DNA of 64,000 nucleotides from Acanthacorydalis orientalis (lineage: Eukaryota; Arthropoda; Insecta; Megaloptera; Corydalidae): the NCBI GenBank assembly GCA_034766995.1, contig CM068320.1:11415187-11479186 (forward strand), in the 5' to 3' direction. Positions 49,019-61,177 of the stretch are shown here, in pieces. The first letter of the stretch is position 1. Each line of letters opens with the position of its first letter. The notes beneath the pieces were generated by a model. The model ran no database searches. It worked only from the letters and a program-made list of their open reading frames with translations, and was not told the DNA's origin. The translations under genes and the position numbers were made by a program.

Positions 49019-50865
49019 CACTAGATTTACGGAACCCGACAATTTGACGGGTTTATGATTTCATACTTAAAAATTCCAAACATGTAAATATTATTTTCTA
49101 GTTTTATATATTGGTTTTTAATGATATAATGTAGTGAATATATATCTTCACTCATTTCATCCAAAAGACCTATATATTTTCTTATTTCTATATTTTATAC
49201 ACCTATTTTTATGAAAATCCGTCAAATTGACGGGTTGATTAATTTACAATCAATCGTTTCAATTGTCGCGGAATAACCAAAATAAAAATGAGAATGAGTA
49301 AGGAAAAACAAAATAAAAACTGCTGTTTAGCAGTGAGTACGTAAACGAACAGCTTTGAACTATTTGTTTACAAAAAGAGCAAACCTTATCATATCACGAA
49401 TGATCATCTCAACTGTGCAGTTTGCAGAGAAACATTGTGATATTTGAAAATTTAGTGAGGCTGAATTTGTTATTTATAATACAATTGGAGCATAGCGAGT
49501 GATTATTTCAAAAGTGAATTTTGCAGAAAAGGAAGTGGAGTTTATTTACTAAATAAAAATTTGAATTTTTCAAGGTAGTTTGAAAATTTATCCATAAAGA
49601 AATATTTTTTTACATTTATGTTTTGCCTACTTGGCTAGGTATCATGGACAAGTCTCGAAAAGATATTGAATTGATAAAAAAAAACTAACCAGTATAGATG
49701 AACACTTATCTGGATCGGATTCTGATGCAAGTGTTACCGAACTAACGTTGATTTCTGTAATATGAGACAGATTTTTCCAAAATAGTCAGGCTTGTTATAA
49801 GCCTACCATGAACATTACAATCGATGTACAATTGTTCACAACTAAAGCTAGATGCCGATTTACACGGTACATGCCAAAGAAGCCCGATAAATTCGACATT
49901 AGTTTTTATTGGCATCGGATGTTACAAGCAAATATCTTATGGCTTCCCATATTTAGGGAAAGACGAAATACGACCATCAAATATACCTTTCAGCGAATTC
50001 GTCGTTCTCAAGTTTCCTGGACCATATTTAGGCCGTGGAAAAAACATTAATACTGACAAGTTTTTCACAAGCATTTCCATTGAAAAAAAGTTGCTTGCAA
50101 AAAAAAACAACTCTTCTGGGGACTATACGTGCAAACAGAAGAGAATTGCCAAAAATTACAAAGGCTAAGAAGGATAATATGATCCGATTTTCCACAAAAC
50201 TTTATAAATCAGATGAGTACGTTCTCACAGTTTGCAAATCCAAGCCAAAGAAAAAGCTATTATTGCTCAGTTATAAACATGAAAATGTCAAAATAGAAGG
50301 TAATGCTAAACGTGTCTCTGAAAGAATCATATTTTACAACAAAACCAACTTTGGGGTGGATATTGTAGACCAAATGGCTAGAAAATATAGCGTGAAAGTA
50401 GGATGGGTTCCGTAGATGGTTCCTTCAAGTGTTTTATAACATTTTAGATTTGGCAGCCATCAACGCCTGGATATTGTATAAAGACACCACTGGAGTAGAC
50501 ATATCTACAAAGAATTTTATTTTCCAACTGGCTGAAGGACTAGGCAGTGAACTTCGCGACGAACAAAATACTAGTTCCAATTCATTTCCAGTTATACAAA
50601 ATCTTAATGTACGAAAGTCTTGCCAAATCGGATTATGTAAGAAAAATAGGTATAATAATTTTTATATTGAGTGTAACAAGTATGTATGCGAAAAATGTAC
50701 ATTCAAAATGGAGTTTATATGTAAAAAATGTACTGAATAAAACTGTTAATAAAAATCTATTGATTTACCATAAAAAGATTTACAAAAAATTGCATTTTAA
50801 TTTACCCGTCAAAAAGACGGATTTCAGTAAAAATAGGTATACAGTCGATACCCGTAAATCTAGTG
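49019..50865 (+). mobile_element. Internally deleted piggyBac-like element B (1,847 bp)
   Basis: Perfect TTAA flanks lie at 49015-49018 and 50866-50869. The left end cactagatttacggaacccg and the right end (reverse complement cactagatttacgggtatcg) share their first 14 bases exactly. Subterminal tgacgggt words occur inside both ends (49047, 49230, and inverted near 50805). The ends, target and transposase fragment leave no doubt about the superfamily. Its ends differ from element A, so these are separate lineages. Confidence 0.95.
49644..50740 (+). pseudogene. piggyBac transposase pseudogene (element B)
   Basis: The likely original start is ATG 49644 (MDKSRKD), followed by an acidic/serine N-terminal stretch (IDEHLSGSDSDAS) as in many piggyBac proteins. 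By about 49780 the sequence has jumped to NSQACYKP and MNITIDVQLF, so roughly 250 residues, including the first catalytic Asp, are deleted. The remainder is readable by switching frames: TKARCRFTRYMPKKPDKF, GFPYLGKDE, NTDKFFTSI (second catalytic Asp), LGTIRANRRELP, FGVDIVDQMARKYSV (third Asp) and FYNILDLAAINAWILY. A C-terminal cysteine-rich, zinc-binding-type domain CQIGLCKKN…CNKYVCEKC…CKKC ends at TAA 50738-50740. Frameshifts near 49900 and 50090 and a stop replacing a codon near 50415 make it inactive. The last third (50429-50740) is intact over 103 codons, suggesting a fairly young copy. Confidence 0.93.
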
Positions 50866-50869
50866 TTAA

Positions 50870-51280
50870 AACGTATTATAATTACTCAATATTCGATTAT
50901 TTAGAGTCGTAAATAAAAATAAAATTCACTAAACATTTTAATGATAAAATCACTGTTTTTTTTTATTTTTTATTCATTTATATATAAAAGTATTCAAATT
51001 TTAATTTAAATCATTATACATTTTTATTCTTATACTATTGGAAACAACATATATAGACTTTTTCTCATTCAAACCTAATATAAATTTTATTATTTCATCT
51101 ATTTTAAAGCAGTTTCGTTCATATGAAATTGCAAAACTAATATACGTTTTTCATAAATATTTTTCTTGCACTTAAATTTGAAATGAATATGAAGATAAAA
51201 TGTAATATGCTACTAACGTGTTAAGTGCATTACTTATTTTTCAATATAAAATCAATGATTGTGGAATACATTTAATAATT
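50870..51280. other. AT-rich noncoding DNA
   Basis: Nothing recognised. Confidence 0.6.
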
Positions 51281-51289
51281 ATATACGTA

Positions 51290-51323
<34 letters not shown>

Positions 51324-51366
51324 AATTTATGTGTATATATATATATATAAATTTATATATATATAT
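51281..51366. repeat. (TA)n microsatellite
   Basis: TA tracts with two aaattta breaks, giving a near-tandem larger unit. Confidence 0.95.
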
Positions 51367-51990
51367 GATAATAAAAGTGTATTTAAAAATATTTTTTATT
51401 GAAATTAATGCAAATCTTGAATAAAATTTATTTCAAATTATATATAATTAATTCACTAATTTACAACTCACTCTTTTTAAAGTGTTTGTTTTAGTGTTCT
51501 TCCAATATTTATTACGAAATTAAATAGGAATACTATTAACCGCAATATGTTCCATTTATAAATATATATTCGTTTAAAAATGTGTCTGTTTTAATTAAAA
51601 TTATTCTCTTCAACTTCACCGCAGCCTTAAATTCCTGACATCAGTTCGCACAAGATTATTTCAGTACAAAGTGTTAATATCAGATAAAATAAAATATTCG
51701 GAAGTTTGAGCCATCTGTACTGTAAGTTTTTTACCAGCTAAAAACTAGTTTAAACTCTGAACTGGTGATAAATTATGATTTCATTAATTTTATTATAAAA
51801 AAATATTTTTTGCATAATGTTTAAATGTATTCATTTTTGTTTAATTAAATCTTTATAAGTATAATTAATTACTTACACTCGGACTATTTCCTGATCAGAT
51901 GTACGTGTAAAAAATGCTGAAGATATTAATATAAATTTTTTTTAGAAACTGCTATAAAACGAACGTTGATGAACATTTAATGTGCATATA
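51367..51990. other. AT-rich noncoding DNA
   Basis: A pyrimidine-rich acceptor-like site (acttcaccgcag) lies at about 51610-51622, but the sequence after it closes without a matching donor. Otherwise nothing. Confidence 0.5.
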
Positions 51991-52809
51991 CGAGGGTCGT
52001 TTGATAAGTATGGTAAGTTTTAAAAGCAAGTTAAACAGCGTTTTTTTTTGGAAAAAAAACAACTTCATTTCTCAACATAGTCTTCATTGAATGGCTATAC
52101 ACTTGGTCAGGCAAGTTTGCAAAATACACATTGACGGCGACAATAACATCTTCATTCGATGAATATTTCTTCCTATCGAGCCAAATTTTCAAGTCTGACA
52201 AGAGAAAGAAGACGCACTGAGCCAAGTCTAGAGAATAGGGTGGACAAGTAATCAATTCGAAGCCCAATTTGTGCAATTTTACTATTGTGACCATCGATTT
52301 ATTGGACGGCGCGTTGTCCTGGAGAAAAAGCACTTTTTTGTACGCCAATCTTGACCGTTTTTGTTTCAGCTCTTCTTTCAAACAGTCGAATAATGTTGCA
52401 TAATAGGTTCTTGTTATCGTTTTTCCTTTCGTTAAGTCGATCAGGATGATTCCTTGGGAATCCCAAAAAACAACCTTCTCAGCCGACAAAACGGTCTTCG
52501 CCTTCTTCGGTGCACTTTCACCCCAGTCGTTGTCCATTGCCTTAACTGCTGCTTCGACTCAGGTATGTAGTGATGGATCCATGTTCCACGGTGACGAATC
52601 GACGCACAAAGGACTGTTTGTTTTTTTTTTAATTCTTGGGGCCACTGCTACAATGCTCGCTTAAAAACATCTATAGAACGTGAACAGTACGTCACTTCTG
52701 ACTAAAATTCGCCCATACTAGTTTGAAAAGTTACTTGATAACCGTGACGTACCAAATGAATAGTGGCGTCATATCATAAAAATTTACCAAACTTATCGAA
52801 CGACCAACG
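51991..52809 (-). mobile_element. Mariner element, irritans-like, N-terminal part deleted (819 bp)
   Basis: The left end cgagggtcgtttgataagt and the reverse complement of the right end (52786-52809) match at 20 of 24. TA precedes the left end. The untranslated region at the right (52680-52800) is homologous to that of the 17-kb element. The helix-turn-helix coding half is missing. Confidence 0.92.
52065..52580 (-). pseudogene. Mariner transposase pseudogene (irritans-like), catalytic half
   Basis: On the minus strand the longest open part is 168 codons (52031-52537), reading GESAPKKAKTVLSAEKVVFW, GIILIDLTKGKTIT, VLFLQDNAPSNKS, then LHKLGFELI and NEDVIVAVNVYFANLPDQVY. The second catalytic Asp (QDNA) is present. 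The third, expected in CDFF 34 residues later, is Val (CVFF). Just upstream, the first motif (normally VTVDETWIH) is broken by a ~4-base deletion (gtggaacatggatcc). The original C-terminus DYVEK and its stop at about 52065 are now in another frame, so the open frame runs past it. Before about 52590 the sequence jumps directly into the 5' untranslated region. It is inactive despite its length. Confidence 0.9.
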
Positions 52810-52810
52810 T

Positions 52811-52862
52811 GTATATGTATATATATATATGTATGTATGTATGTATGTATATATATATATAT
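52811..52862. repeat. (TA)n-(GTAT)n compound microsatellite
   Basis: Begins within two bases of the mariner end; about five gtat units sit between TA runs. Confidence 0.95.
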
Positions 52863-53195
52863 GTAGAACCTAATTTTTAATATTATGTTTTAATATTAAT
52901 ATATTTTTCAATTTATAAAGTTATAATTGTTTTAAACATTTTTCATTTACCAGACAAAATTTTCGTTGGTTTTAACTACAATTTTCTGATTATTAGTAAA
53001 ATAATGAAAAAGTCCGCTAACTAAAATTTCACTTTAAATTATGAAAAGTACAATTAAAAATTTAACAGAAACTGTATCTTTATGATATACTTAGCTAAAA
53101 ATTAACACATGTAAAAGAGCTCTCCTTATAAATCATTTATTTGTGTTTTTTTTTACTAGTAAAATTAATAATTGTTTTCTTGTTACATCTGACAT

Positions 53196-53199
<4 letters not shown>
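52863..53199. other. AT-rich noncoding DNA
   Basis: Nothing recognised. Confidence 0.6.
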
Positions 53200-53248
<49 letters not shown>

Positions 53249-53262
53249 GTATATTATTATTA
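53200..53262. repeat. (TA)n microsatellite
   Basis: TA run with an acgt break near its right end, then a few ttat units. Confidence 0.95.
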
Positions 53263-54715
53263 ATGTAGTTTTTTTCCTGAAAAAACGTGTCCCATGTACT
53301 TATTTTATTTTATTAAAATATGTTTAAAACCTAAATACATATGATAATTAGTACTTAAAAATATAGGTATATGTAATTAATAAGAAATATTTAAATTTTA
53401 ATGTGAAATATAAAACATTTGTATAATTTATAAGTTGCAGAACGTTATAAATTAAATAAGTAATTTCATATTTCAATGATTTAAAAATGTAACATACATC
53501 AAATGATACGAATTTATTGTTTTTCTGAATGAAACTATCGGTATTAACAATTTAAGAGACATAAAAATAAATAATTCATGTAAAATTTAACATAAACTGC
53601 TTATACTTAACTTCTGTAAATTGAAGTACACAACTCCATTGTTTAATTATGTAAAATTAGTTAAAAAACAAAATTTTATAAAAATACTTCTTTTCAATAA
53701 GATTTTAATGTTAGATTTCGCTGAAAATAGAAAATTGTAAATAAATAAATAAAACCGAGGATGATTATTTTTTCAACTTTATTTGCAAAGATATCGTTTA
53801 GATAAATTTAATATAAATAACATTTTATCTAGATCAAAACATTTCAACGACTTTATGTACGTTTAATATTTATACATTAACACAAATTGTATTAAATTGA
53901 TCAATAAATTAAATTGTTAAGATACAGAGATCATACTTTCTTTATGAATGAGTAAGATTATATTTAAAAAGCTATATATTTCCAAAACAATTCTATTTTT
54001 TCTCAGTATTTTATGTTTCATATATAAAAATATGTTTTCATTTTTATTTCATAAACAAATTTTTATTTAAGCCATTTAATAACATATACATATTATTTCA
54101 TTATTGTATGTGAAATAATAAAATGTATAATAGTAAAATAATAAAATATCAAAATAACAAATTATTTTGCTGTTACTCGTTTGGAAATTTGTCTGATATT
54201 TGCATACACATACATGTATTTTATTTGAAAATTAAATGTTATATATTTATATGTATATATGTTTATACATACATAAATATCGGAATTTATATTGAAAATT
54301 AATAAAAAAATTAGGTATTGAATCATTAAAATGAAAAATAATCACAATACCTTTATTCACTAGTATAATGGTAAGCGATCATAGCGATGATTTCATATAT
54401 ATATATATATATATATATTTTAAGTAAATTACAAAATGTATTATTCTATTTTTATTTATTTTTGAGATTGAACAGCAGAGTTAATTTTGGATTTTTAAAT
54501 TTGAGAATATTTTATTAACATAAAAATGTTATTCTATTGTTTAAAATTTACAAATAAATAATTTAATGTAATTTTATAATATCAATGCGCTACTCAGATG
54601 CAATAAATCTGTTAAACCATTCTTTTCATAAATATGTTTACTTTATTGCATATTTGCCGATTTTAATCACCAATTACATGCATATAAAACTGTTAAAAAG
54701 TTACAAACTTATACA

Positions 54716-54716
<1 letters not shown>
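53263..54716. other. AT-rich noncoding DNA
   Basis: A small palindrome (tattatttca/tgaaataata) lies at about 54091-54120 and a short TA run at 54395-54418. No gene or element recognised. Confidence 0.55.

Positions 54717-54796
<80 letters not shown>
54717..54796. repeat. (TA)n microsatellite
   Basis: TA run of ~80 bp with one gtat break. Confidence 0.95.
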
Positions 54797-54798
<2 letters not shown>

Positions 54799-55338
54799 AT
54801 AATTAATAGACCTGAGAAAGGACATGTTTTGAAATTTATATTTACGTTATAAAAGTGATACTAAATAAAAAAATTCACAGGAAAATATCGATTAAAATAA
54901 TATACTTTACATAATGAAAATATTTATTTCTCGAAAAAATCACACATTCTGTAATAATTTACATATATTTATCCTATATACTTTCAATTTTATCTTTTAG
55001 AAAACTTTTCTTTACTGAGTTTATCATATACAATCTTCGTATAAATTGTAATGTACTGATTTTCAATTCAAACCCAGTTAAAAGGTATATCTGAAGTTAT
55101 ATATTGAAACCTATTGTAGAAAATACGAGCTCAACACTTTCCTAAGGAAAATTATTTTGAATAATGCGTGGATAAAATTATAGTACAAGATAATAAACTT
55201 TACCTCATAAATGTACAATCACTTTTATACAGGTTTTAAAATTATATCTGAAAGTGTATTTCTTATCTAGTTATTTAATAAAAATAGAACAACTAGTATG
55301 TTTGCCAAAACAAAAAAAAATTTACTAATATTTGAATG

Positions 55339-55339
<1 letters not shown>
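54797..55339. other. AT-rich noncoding DNA
   Basis: Nothing recognised. Confidence 0.6.

Positions 55340-55422
<83 letters not shown>
55340..55422. repeat. (TA)n microsatellite
   Basis: The longest uninterrupted TA run in the window, about 41 units. Confidence 0.95.
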
Positions 55423-55425
<3 letters not shown>

Positions 55426-56327
55426 TTTAATTTATCACACAAAAGATGTACAGTTATTCTCTATATTACTTTTAGTAGAAAATTTCAAAAAATTAATATC
55501 TTTTTACTAGAAATTATAATTCACTGTCAAACATTTACGATTAAAAAATACAAATAATCATACTTTACAAAATATACATATCATCTATTTATAAAATTAT
55601 GTCATATTTATATATATATATATGTATGTATAAGTAAATTATTTGTCTATTCTCTTATACATAAAAAATTATGTCAAGTCCAGTTAACATGGACATAAAA
55701 GTAGATAGTACTTGTTACCTTCCAAATAAATATTGATTTCATTTATTAGTAAAAAATATATTATTAAATTTATTCGAAAATTCTTTACGAAATTAAATTC
55801 TATATCCAATTATTAAATATTCGAATCAAACATCATTTATACACTTCCTATTAATTATTTTGTATAATAATATCTGCAGTTACTTTAAAGTAATAAATTC
55901 TTGTAAAAATATGAAAACAAATTTTGAACTTTATTTTAGTGTCTACGTTAGTTAAATTGTAGTTATTTAATAGTTGTATTGTTCTTTACAACATATTTTC
56001 TGGATGATTTTATTTTATCTTACCATTCGTTAATTAACAAAGCACCGTTACAAAGTTTGTAATTCAGCGCCTACCTTAACTTTTTGAACAATTTATATGA
56101 TCTAATGATTCATAGCGTCATTATCTTTTATAGTAGTTTTATACTTCTTGAAAATTTGTACTTTACTAAGAATTTGAATATTTTACATTTTGTAATTTCT
56201 TAGGTATTTTATTGAAACAATGTTCTTGGAAAAAAGTAATAATTTAAAGAAAAAAATATATATTGTATATCACGCACTATTTACATTATATTATGTACAA
56301 TACAATTTATTTTTAAGAGAAAATTAT
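55423..56327. other. AT-rich noncoding DNA
   Basis: Nothing recognised; a short TA run lies at 55610-55626. Confidence 0.6.
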
Positions 56328-56353
56328 ACACACTCACTCACACACACACGCAC

Positions 56354-56430
<77 letters not shown>
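56328..56430. repeat. (CA)n-(TA)n compound microsatellite
   Basis: A cactcacacaca tract leads into TA runs split by gtgt. Confidence 0.95.
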
Positions 56431-56432
<2 letters not shown>

Positions 56433-57011
56433 TTCACCTAAATATGTCTTACGTATCATTTTTCTACTTTTTCCTTCATACAATAATTATAATGAAGACG
56501 AAATTTCAAATATATTTATAAATAATCAATGAGAAATTCAACTTAATTATTTGTTTAAAAATTTTTTAACACTTTTTGATTATCAAGAAATATGGCACAT
56601 TTTCAGTTAAAAGAACTGACTTAGTAATGTATATTATAAAAAAAAATGTTAATAAAAGTAACTTTCACGGCAAAATATTGAAATTTTGTGTTAATTTATT
56701 GAAATATACATGTGATAGACATTATTAAATAAAATTAAAAATTATATTCAGTTAAAGTACTATGAATACGTTTATAAATAAATATATATGAAAAAACTAT
56801 AAGGTAAATTAAAATATGTTTATATTATTATATAAGAAATATTCAAAATTATTTTATTTTAGTTTATTATCCTTAATAAATTAAATTGAAGCTTTCAAAT
56901 TCAAAAATATATCATCGATTATTTCCTGATTCAATATTCATTTTATTGGTTTAGTCATGTTATATTATACATAACTTGTTAATATTGTGAAATTGGTAAT
57001 ATCCTGATTAT

Positions 57012-57014
<3 letters not shown>
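56431..57014. other. AT-rich noncoding DNA
   Basis: Nothing recognised. Confidence 0.6.

Positions 57015-57074
<60 letters not shown>
57015..57074. repeat. (TA)n microsatellite
   Basis: Pure TA run of ~30 units. Confidence 0.95.
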
Positions 57075-57078
<4 letters not shown>

Positions 57079-57319
57079 ACCTAATTGGTTCTAAATATAA
57101 ATAAGATCATATTAGGTGACCGGAACGAAAATAGCTTATCTAGTAATTTGAATATAACTATTTCATGGTATGGAAATTCCACTTTTTTGTATAAATATTT
57201 TATATAATAATTCGCCTGTAATTAAAATTTATATAGAATATTATTTATTTCTTTACAAATTAGCGACAGTGTACAATCAGTGTGAAAACTAGCAAATATT
57301 AAATATCTACTGCAAGTTT

Positions 57320-57835
57320 TTAGGTTAGTAGAAAAATAATTGTGGTTTATGACATACAAATTCATATATTTTTTTTAATTTAAATGGTTTTAATTGGTCC
57401 AGAACTATTGGATTACTAACAACTAACTTTTTGCAAACTCTCAAATTGTTGTGCTTAGTTCTGATTTAATTAACGCATTCAGTTGGTCGCTATGAACTGA
57501 AGAAGGACACCTGCGACTTTCTTCACCTTCAAAGCACTCGTCTCCGGCATACCAAAACCGTCGTTTAGTTTACAAACAGTTTCTGTTGCTTTCCATCCGT
57601 TTTGAACTCATGCTAGAAATTACCCGTATTTGCTCTTTTTCTATCTTTAATTCAATACCTCAATTTGAAGCAAAATTAATAATAAAACCAAAGATGATAT
57701 TACCAAAATACAGACCGAAAAATGCACTTTAAAATCACATTAGTATAAACACTATGATGAAATGGCACTTTCATTGAAAAAAATAAGGTTAGAATACAGA
57801 AAACAAAAATCGCATTTATTTTCCTACCAAACTAA
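57320..57835 (-). mobile_element. Short non-autonomous mariner derivative with both ends (516 bp)
   Basis: The left end ttaggttagtagaaaaataa and right end tttattttcctaccaaacta are inverted copies with few differences. TA follows the right end (57836-57837), while the left flank is tt. The join at about 57365-57395 (ttaatttaaatggttttaat) is the same as in the 43-kb copy. The minus strand holds the remnant of the transposase start region and the family's single-copy 5' untranslated segment. Confidence 0.92.
57430..57645 (-). pseudogene. Mariner transposase N-terminal remnant
   Basis: The minus strand reads, through frameshifts, EKEQIRVI (initiator Met replaced by Ile), YAGDECFEGEESRRCPSS and VHSDQLNALIKSELSTTI. 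These correspond to MEKKQIRAI, YAGDESFEDKESCGRPSS and NDQLKALVESESCTTI of the 37.5-kb relative. A further ~30-bp deletion removed the RTVQWW motif. There is no catalytic domain, so no enzyme could ever be made from this form. Confidence 0.85.
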
Positions 57836-57837
57836 TA

Positions 57838-58925
57838 AATTCGTGTTTAAACTTTATTCATTTTGAACGGTACAGTGAATTTTTACTACACCATTTCTAA
57901 TATATTTTTAATCTTGATATTTTTCTTAATCATTGATTTTTCTCTAACATAATTTATATTTCTTGTTTTAATAAATAATTTGTTGTCAATTAATCCAGTC
58001 ATCTTATATTATTTTGATGCCAATTTTTTTTTAAATTCATTACACTCATTACTCAGTTTATTAAAGAACAAACTTATTTTTATTCTTCTGTTATTTTTTA
58101 TACCTTTTTGTTATATTTAATATATATTTTGGTTCAATTATTTTCACATTCAAGATATAAATTTTAATTCTAAAAGTAAGAAAAGAATTGAAACATTAAT
58201 ATAGTCTAAAGCTTTAATTTAAATGCTTATTAATTTTTCAAATAAATTTTAGTTTTCTGGTAAAATTTTTAATAAATAATGTTTCATTGTTTGCAAAGGG
58301 ACACAGATGGGCAAAGTGCATAACTTTTTCGTTTAGAATTTTTTGATTTTAGTTTCTTTCGACAAGTAATTTATAAAGCACAATTTTTGTTACAATTCAT
58401 AATATAAACTTATGAGTTTCATTTATTTAGGAGATTAAGTTTTTTTAGAGTTAAAACATTTATATTTTATTAACACAGAGTATTAATGATTTAACTTTAA
58501 TATCTCTGAAATGCGTTTTCAATCCTGTTATAAAGTTAAATTATAAATTTATATACCGTTTAAAATTCAAAATTAAATATTAATTTTTTAACTGTTAATT
58601 TCCGTTTTTAAATTTAAAATTAATTATATCGCACTATAATATATCGTTTTTTAAGCAATGCAATCAATTTGTTATCAAATATTTTCATATTGTTTTATAG
58701 AAAAAAATGAGAAATATTATTATTCATTTGAAACTAATTTCAATGATACATAATAATTTATTTAAAACTAATGTTTATGTTGTTCAAAATTCTGAAATAA
58801 ATTTATAAACTTATCATTTATCTTTATTCGAAAACAAAGAAATAAAATGTGAGACAAAATTGGAATAGTTTTTGTAGAAACGTTTATACAGTAAATAGAT
58901 TTAATGATATTCGACAAATAAACAA

Positions 58926-58928
<3 letters not shown>
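57838..58928. other. AT-rich noncoding DNA
   Basis: Nothing recognised. Confidence 0.6.
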
Positions 58929-58967
<39 letters not shown>

Positions 58968-58968
58968 T

Positions 58969-59000
<32 letters not shown>
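58929..59000. repeat. (TA)n microsatellite
   Basis: Two TA runs separated by aaatatacaa. Confidence 0.95.
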
Positions 59001-60728
59001 CAATATCGATCATCAAATAAAGTATTTTTCTAAAGTGAAATCTATATTGTGTTATCAACTCTTACACATAATCATATATTAATCTACTTCCTAGTGTACA
59101 GTTTTAGTAAACATGACATTATAACAATATAAATTGAAATATAACTAAGTTTATAGTTGAGAATTATAACGCTATTAGTGATAGATTATTAATTATGATA
59201 GTGTTTGTTATACTGTATTAAAATTATATTTCTGCAAGAGTACTTGTGTAAAGTAAATTCGTTTTAATTACTAACTTGGTTGGAACAAATACTTGTTAAG
59301 ATGTACTTTAACGTAGTAATACCTAAACCAAAGTGTTTCAATCCTCATTATGAATAACTAATTGGTAATCATTAGCTGTGTATTTTAATTACATATAACA
59401 TACAAATAACTATTAATTTTCCATAACACATAATTAATTATTTCAATCACACTAAGTTTGTCCTTATATTGAAAAGTGAATTTTTATAAAATTATTATCT
59501 ATAAGTTTTATAGAATAAATTTATTTTGTTTATCTTTTAAAACACATCTTTTTAAAAAATTAAGTCACATTATAATAGTAATTACTTTATAATTAGAATC
59601 TTAAAAAATATTGTGCATAGCTAACGATTTATTATATCTTAGGCTTATTTAAGAGTCACATTAACTTGTTTTTAGATGAAAAAAAATAATTTTATATAGT
59701 AACAAAATATATTTTTATATTTTACATAGGTGAATTTTAAAAGAAAATAAAAAAAGTAAAGATAATTATTTTATAACTATGAATACCGTATAATTATTTT
59801 TTTCTTTACAAATAAAATGACGTACTTAAATTCATTATATTTTTCTCGTAAACAATGCTAGAATATTTGTGTGTTAGTATACGAATGTCATTGGTAATGA
59901 TGCAAGTTTGAAGAACATTTTAATCAATTTTAATCAATTTAATATAAAAAATCTTGTAAGATAAAATAAGTTCAAATAAAAGTTGTTCCATCAAAAGTTT
60001 GAAAACTTTTAACTAAGGTTAATATCTACATAAATTTTTTAAAGGTTTTCCAATAAACAATTTAATTAAAATGTGCAGATTTATTTAAATTTGTCTTTAA
60101 TCATATGAATATAAAAGGAATCGCTTCTAATCTTGAGATGATAAGACTTTTTTAGCAAAAATAGTTATTAATATATAGTTCATAATGAAAGGAAATAATA
60201 TATTTTATATAACAATGAAATTATTATTAAATTAATATGTTATAAAAAAATAATTGTGACTAATTTACTTACACGTAAATAATAAAACAAATATTTTCCT
60301 TTTAATAGGCGAATTATATATTGTTTTCACAAATACAAGCAGAGACTCTTTAAACGATTGTAAACTATTTACTAAAAATAATTTAAATTTGTATACATAA
60401 TAAAATAATTATATTGATGTTGTTCTGAAAGAATACATATTATTTAATTTAGTTGTATTTTAATTTCTTTAAATTATATATGATAATTAAAAAAAAATGT
60501 TAATCTCATGAAGACAAATATCTCTCATATTTCCTTTACATGCATGTTACGTACAAATCTATAAAAAATCCAAAAGATCGTTAAGTTTATGCATAAGAAC
60601 AATCATTTATATTTTTAATCGTACATGTATATTAAGACAATTAATTAAAAATGTTTATATTTTTTTATAAATAGTTCTAAAAATAAACGAATTAATTTTT
60701 CACAAAACTTTAAATTAATATTCACATC
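59001..60728. other. AT-rich noncoding DNA
   Basis: About 1.7 kb without a recognised gene, element or long repeat. Confidence 0.6.
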
Positions 60729-60736
60729 ATTTACAG

Positions 60737-61169
60737 TAGTGGTGTCAAACTCATATATGGACACGGGCCATCAAATTCAGTTTAATAGTCCGCGAGCCAC
60801 AGACAAAAAAAATCAGCCAAAAAAAATTTAGTGAGCGAAAAATGGTCTTTTATTTGTGTTCAAAAGTAACTCGTTTAAATTTGATATTTATTTTTTCTTT
60901 AATGAATTTATAATTTTTAAAAAAAAAAAAAAACATTAATTTTAGGTATTATTATCAAACGTTACAACAACATTTTAAATTAGAGACATTACTACGAATA
61001 TACCGGTGACCATAAAACGGTGTCCCTCCAATATTCTTCTATAATGTGCAATGTTATAAAAATGTATTTTATATTTTTTAAAATTTCATTTTATTATTTT
61101 AATAAAATAAACTTCAACATTGAGCCGCGGGTAGCATGCGGCCCAAGCGCAACGTGTTTAACACCACTG
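60737..61169. mobile_element. Short hAT-type non-autonomous element (433 bp)
   Basis: The ends tagtggtgtcaaac and (reverse complement of the right end) cagtggtgttaaac match at 12 of 14. They lie between 8-bp near-duplicates, atttacag (60729-60736) and atctgcag (61170-61177), matching at 6 of 8. An 8-bp target duplication with cagtg-type ends is the hAT signature. GC-rich subterminal words (gacacgggcca, gtccgcgagccac; gagccgcgggtagcatgcgg, ggcccaagcg) resemble many animal hAT-derived repeats. The middle is AT-rich with a poly-A run near 60920. No transposase is encoded. Confidence 0.8.
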
Positions 61170-61177
61170 ATCTGCAG

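Noticed and set aside
50547..50912. 121-codon plus-strand open frame
   Set aside because: It overlaps the piggyBac C-terminal cysteine-rich domain in another frame; the annotated frame carries the conserved motifs.
51600..51735. Acceptor-like pyrimidine tract followed by a gtaagt donor
   Set aside because: Every frame between the two sites that would leave a usable phase is closed by a stop.
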